A stretch of 64,000 nucleotides of DNA, from contig NZ_CP101988.1 of the NCBI RefSeq assembly GCF_024508335.1, positions 620,001 through 684,000 on the forward strand, given 5' to 3'. The notes under the pieces are model-generated. The model was not told the origin of the DNA and did not search any database. It saw only the letters and a program-made list of their open reading frames with translations. Both the position numbers and the translations under genes were made by a program. Origin of the DNA: Cellulomonas chengniuliangii (GTDB taxonomy: Bacteria > Actinomycetota > Actinomycetes > Actinomycetales > Cellulomonadaceae). Positions 60,753 through 64,000 of the stretch are shown in pieces (positions within the stretch are counted from its first letter, which is position 1; the number at the start of each line of letters is the position of its first letter).

Positions 60753-61115
60753 ATGGGCTCCGACACGGCAGTCGCCGTGGCCGGCGACGACCAGGTCGAG
60801 GCGAGCGGCCCGGCCGATGGCTGGGACGCGGCCCTCGACGCCCTCGAGATGGCAGCCGCGCAGGCTCAGGCGCTGGCGCTGGCAGGCCTCGCCGGCGAGG
60901 CGACGTCGCCCGCGGTATGGGCGCCTGGCTCTGAAGACCTTGGCCCTCTCCCCGCTCGCCTGGCCGCGCGAGCCCAGCAGATCCTCGACGCCCAGGCCGA
61001 GGCGGCCCAGCTCGTGGCCGAGGCGTCCGCGCTGAGCCGGCGGCACCTGGAGACGGTCGCGGCCCTCCGCCCGCACCCCTCCGGGACCCCCGTGTACCTC
61101 GACGTCGAGGGCTGA
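60753..61115 (+). CDS. Hypothetical protein in the FliT position
   Basis: 120 residues immediately after fliS. An acidic N-terminus is followed by helical segments (WDAALDALEMAAAQAQALALAGLAG; LAARAQQILDAQAEAAQLVAEASALSRRHLETVAAL). FliT, the chaperone for FliD, is small, helical and often follows fliS, so a FliT-like role is suggested by position, size and predicted helicity. There is no sequence motif that proves it. Confidence 0.65.
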   Translation: MGSDTAVAVAGDDQVEASGPADGWDAALDALEMAAAQAQALALAGLAGEATSPAVWAPGSEDLGPLPARLAARAQQILDAQAEAAQLVAEASALSRRHLETVAALRPHPSGTPVYLDVEG

Positions 61116-61227
61116 CGGCGCGTTTCGGCGGGTCGCCACGCGACGGCCCGACCCGGACACCGGCGGACACACAGGCGCGAACCCGTTCGGCCGTCCGGGT
61201 GAAGGTCGGCCTCGGGGGGTGGAACCC

Positions 61228-61253
61228 CTCAGGTCCTCGTGAGGGCCTCCGAT
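61228..61253 (+). promoter_or_regulatory. Sigma28-like promoter of flgB-flgC-fliE-fliF unit
   Basis: CTCAG (61228-61232), 16 bases, CCGAT (61249-61253), ending 83 bases before the flgB ATG; spacing is identical to that of the flagellin promoter. Confidence 0.65.
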
Positions 61254-61336
61254 GGGGAACCCGAGCACGGATCGCTCACGTCGAAGGCCACGGATCGGCC
61301 GACCTGAAGTACCACGTCGGTGAGGTGGCCCCCCGC

Positions 61337-61684
61337 ATGTCCATGTTCAGCTCGGTCAGCTATGTGGCGCTCAACAGCGCCCTGGACGGCCTGGCGCTGC
61401 GACAGCGCGCCATCGCGGAGAACGTCGCGAACATCCAGACCCCTGGCTACCACGCCCAGCGCGTGTCCTTCGAGGACGCCCTCGGTCGCGCGGTGAGCAG
61501 GGGCACGGGCGCCGCGTCCGCCACGACGGCGCGGTCCCTCGAGCCCACCCGCGAGGACGGCAACAACGTCAACCTCGACGCCGAGACCCTGCTCAACATC
61601 GACACCAATCTGCGCTACCAGCTCGCGACGCAAGCCGTCAGCGGCACGTACTCCGGGATCCGCACCGCCATGAGGAGCAGCTGA
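61337..61684 (+). CDS. flgB: Flagellar basal-body rod protein FlgB
   Basis: 115 residues. The rod motif LALRQRAIAENVANIQTPGYHAQRVSFEDAL is present (read in parts), and the C-terminal part has DAETLLNIDTNLRYQLATQAVSGTYS. It forms the proximal rod with FlgC. GAGGTGG lies upstream; a second ATG two codons later is possible. Its last base is shared with the flgC ATG. Confidence 0.94.
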   Translation: MSMFSSVSYVALNSALDGLALRQRAIAENVANIQTPGYHAQRVSFEDALGRAVSRGTGAASATTARSLEPTREDGNNVNLDAETLLNIDTNLRYQLATQAVSGTYSGIRTAMRSS

Positions 61685-62085
61685 TGACCACGTTCGGCGC
61701 CATCGGCATCGCCAGCACGGGCCTGACCGTCTACCGCAAGTGGCTGGACGCCGTCAGCGACAACCTGGCGAACATGTCCACCGCGACGTCCACCACCGAG
61801 GACGCGTACCAGGCCAAGTACGTGATCGCCCAGGAGATCGCCACGCAGGACGGCGGCGGCGTCCAGGTGGCCGGCATCGCCCTCGGCGACGCGGAGGGGC
61901 GCATGGTCTACGAGCCGGAGAACCCGCTCGCCGACGAGGCCGGGTACGTGCGCTACCCCGATGTGGACATGTCCAGCCAGATGACCCAGCTGATCATGGC
62001 CCAGCGCGGCTACCAGGCGAACGCCGCCGTGGTGGACCGCGCCAAGGCGACCTATGAGGCGGCACTCCAGATCGGACGCAACTGA
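61684..62085 (+). CDS. flgC: Flagellar basal-body rod protein FlgC
   Basis: 133 residues. N-terminal rod motif KWLDAVSDNLANMSTATST; C-terminal motif GYVRYPDVDMSSQMTQLIMAQRGYQANAAV, typical of FlgC. Start and stop each overlap the neighbours by one base (TGATG), so translation runs on from flgB to fliE. Confidence 0.95.
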   Translation: MTTFGAIGIASTGLTVYRKWLDAVSDNLANMSTATSTTEDAYQAKYVIAQEIATQDGGGVQVAGIALGDAEGRMVYEPENPLADEAGYVRYPDVDMSSQMTQLIMAQRGYQANAAVVDRAKATYEAALQIGRN

Positions 62086-62399
62086 TGAGCATCCCCGCGA
62101 TCGGTGGCGTGACCTCGGTCGCGCCCACCGCGTACCTGTCCGCGCTGACCGGCGCCGACACCGCAGCCCCGGCCTCCGACGGCAGCGCGTTCGCGTCGGT
62201 GCTCGGGTCCATCGACTCGCTGCAGGGCCTGCAGGCGACCAGCAACGAGCTCGCGGTGCGCGCCGTGACCGGTGACCTCGACGACGTGCACGACTACACG
62301 GTGGCCGCGGCCGAGGCGAGCCTCACGCTCGAGCTCACCGCGGCGCTGCGCAACAAGGCTGTGGACGCGTTCACCGAGATCATGCGGATGCAGGCCTGA
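62085..62399 (+). CDS. fliE: Flagellar hook-basal body protein FliE
   Basis: 104 residues. The FliE signature is in the C-terminal half: HDYTVAAAEASLTLELTAALRNKAVDAFTEIMRMQ (read in parts). FliE links the MS ring to the rod. The N-terminal 45 residues are Ala/Ser-rich and variable. Confidence 0.94.
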   Translation: MSIPAIGGVTSVAPTAYLSALTGADTAAPASDGSAFASVLGSIDSLQGLQATSNELAVRAVTGDLDDVHDYTVAAAEASLTLELTAALRNKAVDAFTEIMRMQA

Positions 62400-63991
62400 T
62401 GCCCGCGCAGATCTCCGCGGTGCTGGAGCGGATGGGCGGCACCGTCAAGCAGTTCACGCTGGCGCAGCGCACGCTCGCGATCATCGGACTGGCAGTGCTG
62501 GTGCTGGGGGCCGTGGCCCTGACCAGCTGGATGACCAAGCCGAGCCTGAGCCCGCTGTTCACCAGCCTCTCCGCGACCGACGCGAGCGCCGTCGTGGACG
62601 AGCTCAGCGCGGCGGGCGTCGCCTACGAGCTCGCCGACGGCGGCTCGACGGTGATGGTCCCCGCCGACCAGCTGTACTCGATGCGCCTCAAGCTGGCGGC
62701 GGCGGGCCTGCCCGCGAACGCGGACGGCGCCGGGTACTCGCTGCTCGACGACATGGGCATGACCGCCTCGGAGTTCCAGCAGGAGGTCACCTACCAGCGG
62801 GCGCTCGAGGGCGAGCTCTCCAAGACGATCAGCGCGCTGTCCGGGGTCGAGGCCGCGACGGTCAAGCTGGCCATCCCCGAGGACAGCGTCTTCGTGTCGC
62901 AGACGGCCGACCCGACCGCCTCGGTGTTCGTCCGGACGGCCCAGGGCTCCACGCTCGGAGCCGAGAAGGTCCAGGCCATCGTGCACCTCGTCTCGGCCGG
63001 CATCGAGGGCATGAAGCCCGCCGACGTCGCCGTTGTCGACTCGAGCGGCGCCGTGCTGTCCACGGTGGGCGCCGAGACCGGCACCGGGCTCTCCGGCCAG
63101 CAGACGGCCGAGTACGAGTCGCGGGTGCAGCTCGCGGTGCAGGCGATGCTCGACCGGCTCGTCGGCGCCGGCAAGTCCGCGGTGACGCTCACCGCCGAGC
63201 TGGACTACGACAAGACGGAGCGGGTCAGCGAGCAGTTCTCGGCGACCCCTGACGTGCCGCCGCTGATCTCCGCGACCACCACCGAGGAGTACACCGGTCG
63301 TGGCAGCACCTCCACCGGGGTGCTCGGCCCGGACAACATCGCCGTGCCGTCGGGGGACGCCGACGCCGGCGCGTACTCGTCGACCACGGAGAACCTCAAC
63401 AACGCCGTGAACAAGGTGACCGAGCAGACGGTCACCGCCCCCGGCAGCGTGAAGCGGCAGTCGCTCGCGGTCGCCGTGGACGCGGCCGCCGCGGCCAAGA
63501 TCGACATGAACGAGCTCACCGCCATGGTCAGCGCCGCCGCGGGCATCGACACCGCGCGGGGCGACACGGTCGCCGTGCAGCGGATGGCCTTCGACACCAC
63601 GACCGCGGAGGCGGCGCAGGCCGCGTTGAGCGCGGCCGACGCGCAGGCGGCGAAGGCCGCGACGGCCTCACTGGTCCGCGAGCTGGCGATCGCCGGCGCG
63701 GTCCTGCTCATCGTGCTGGCGCTGCTCGTCGCGGCCGTCCGCCGGTCGCGGCGGAACCGCCGGGAGTCGCTCGACATCGGCGAGCTGCCCTTGCTGGGCG
63801 CCGGTGACGACCCGCTCGAGCTGGAGGGCCCGGACCTGGCGCTCGCCGCGCTGACCCCGCCGGTGGCGCCGGACGGCTCGGCGATCCGGCGCGCGGAGAT
63901 CAGCGCGCTGGCCGACGAGCAGCCCGCGGAGGTCGCGGACCTCCTGCGCGGCTGGCTCAGCACCTCCGGCTCCGGGGCGGGCAGGCGCTGA
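62399..63991 (+). CDS. fliF: Flagellar MS-ring protein FliF
   Basis: 530 residues. Membrane helix 1 lies at about 24-44. The YscJ/FliF ring-building domains follow (PLFTSLSATDASAVVDELSAAGVAYELADGG; MSEFQQEVTYQRALEGELSKTIS-like, reading SEFQQEVTYQRALEGEL). A periplasmic loop is rich in Ser/Thr. Membrane helix 2 lies at about 427-448, then a cytoplasmic tail whose end (ALADEQPAEVADLLRGWL) is the FliG-binding peptide. Start overlaps fliE (TGATG); the stop overlaps the fliG ATG. Confidence 0.96.
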   Translation: MPAQISAVLERMGGTVKQFTLAQRTLAIIGLAVLVLGAVALTSWMTKPSLSPLFTSLSATDASAVVDELSAAGVAYELADGGSTVMVPADQLYSMRLKLAAAGLPANADGAGYSLLDDMGMTASEFQQEVTYQRALEGELSKTISALSGVEAATVKLAIPEDSVFVSQTADPTASVFVRTAQGSTLGAEKVQAIVHLVSAGIEGMKPADVAVVDSSGAVLSTVGAETGTGLSGQQTAEYESRVQLAVQAMLDRLVGAGKSAVTLTAELDYDKTERVSEQFSATPDVPPLISATTTEEYTGRGSTSTGVLGPDNIAVPSGDADAGAYSSTTENLNNAVNKVTEQTVTAPGSVKRQSLAVAVDAAAAAKIDMNELTAMVSAAAGIDTARGDTVAVQRMAFDTTTAEAAQAALSAADAQAAKAATASLVRELAIAGAVLLIVLALLVAAVRRSRRNRRESLDIGELPLLGAGDDPLELEGPDLALAALTPPVAPDGSAIRRAEISALADEQPAEVADLLRGWLSTSGSGAGRR

Positions 63992-64000
63992 TGGCCACGC
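63991..64000 (+). CDS. fliG: Start of the next flagellar gene, probably fliG (3' partial)
   Basis: Only ATG GCC ACG and one further base are visible. The ATG shares its A with the fliF stop codon (TGATG), the same coupling as in the preceding genes. fliG follows fliF in nearly all flagellar operons, so the name is inferred from position. Confidence 0.5.

Overview
The window is about 64 kb of very GC-rich (roughly 72-74 %), densely coding DNA from a motile actinobacterium. The gene content fits Cellulomonas or a close relative in Micrococcales: DUF4032, DUF3263, DUF3027, DUF4031 and DUF2530 proteins, a LytR_C protein, an XPB-type helicase, a lone GroEL with a GGM tail under CIRCE control, a UrtABCDE urea importer, and a complete-looking flagellar region. 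The genus is inferred, not proven. There is one tRNA (Thr-TGT). I see no rRNA, insertion sequence, prophage or CRISPR array.

Layout. (1) 1-1731: end of a polar amino-acid ABC ATPase gene and its lipoprotein binding protein. (2) 1780-10440, all on the minus strand: a small membrane protein, a DUF4032 protein, an orphan MalK/UgpC-type ATPase, two tandem paralogous membrane-anchored beta-propeller proteins, and otsB/otsA for trehalose synthesis. (3) 10561-17488: a receptor-like Ser/Thr kinase with four C-terminal membrane helices, a membrane protein, a DsbA-like thiol oxidoreductase, tRNA-Thr, an MDR oxidoreductase and small unknown proteins. (4) 17512-23676: SGNH hydrolase, uracil-DNA glycosylase, DUF3263, LytR_C, cold-shock protein, FAD oxidoreductase and an HTTM membrane pair. 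(5) 24006-25631: groEL behind two adjoining CIRCE operators. (6) 25720-27455: an MFS transporter and a DUF4031 protein. (7) 27674-33586: urtABCDE plus a GntR/FCD regulator. (8) 33644-41017: WXG100 protein, HD-like protein, a two-component system, a class-I amidotransferase, PspA and a TPM protein. (9) 41141-51934: XPB helicase and its helicase-associated partner, a DksA-like zinc protein, and a tightly coupled CSP/DUF3027/HSP90-like/MFS operon. (10) 51961-64000: the motility region.

The motility region has flgN-flgK-flgL-fliW and an EAL-HDOD gene on the minus strand. On the plus strand are a FliA-like sigma factor, flagellin, fliD, fliS, a FliT-position protein and flgB-flgC-fliE-fliF-fliG. 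Four promoters in front of flgN, the EAL-HDOD gene, flagellin and flgB share a TCA-N17-CCGAT signature with identical spacing. This is the best candidate for an undescribed regulatory signature here. It would make the EAL-HDOD protein part of the motility regulon and is the likely target of the FliA-like factor encoded in the middle of the cluster.

A second window-wide signal is a TANNNT hexamer placed exactly 6-7 nt before the start codon of twelve genes. This indicates leaderless transcripts and supports those start choices. Other notable points are a seven-fold phospho-acceptor-like motif array in the Ser/Thr kinase, a perfect palindrome over the -35 box of the DUF3263 promoter, an 11-bp-phased GlnR-like box before urtA, and a perfect 16-bp inverted repeat between urtA and urtB.
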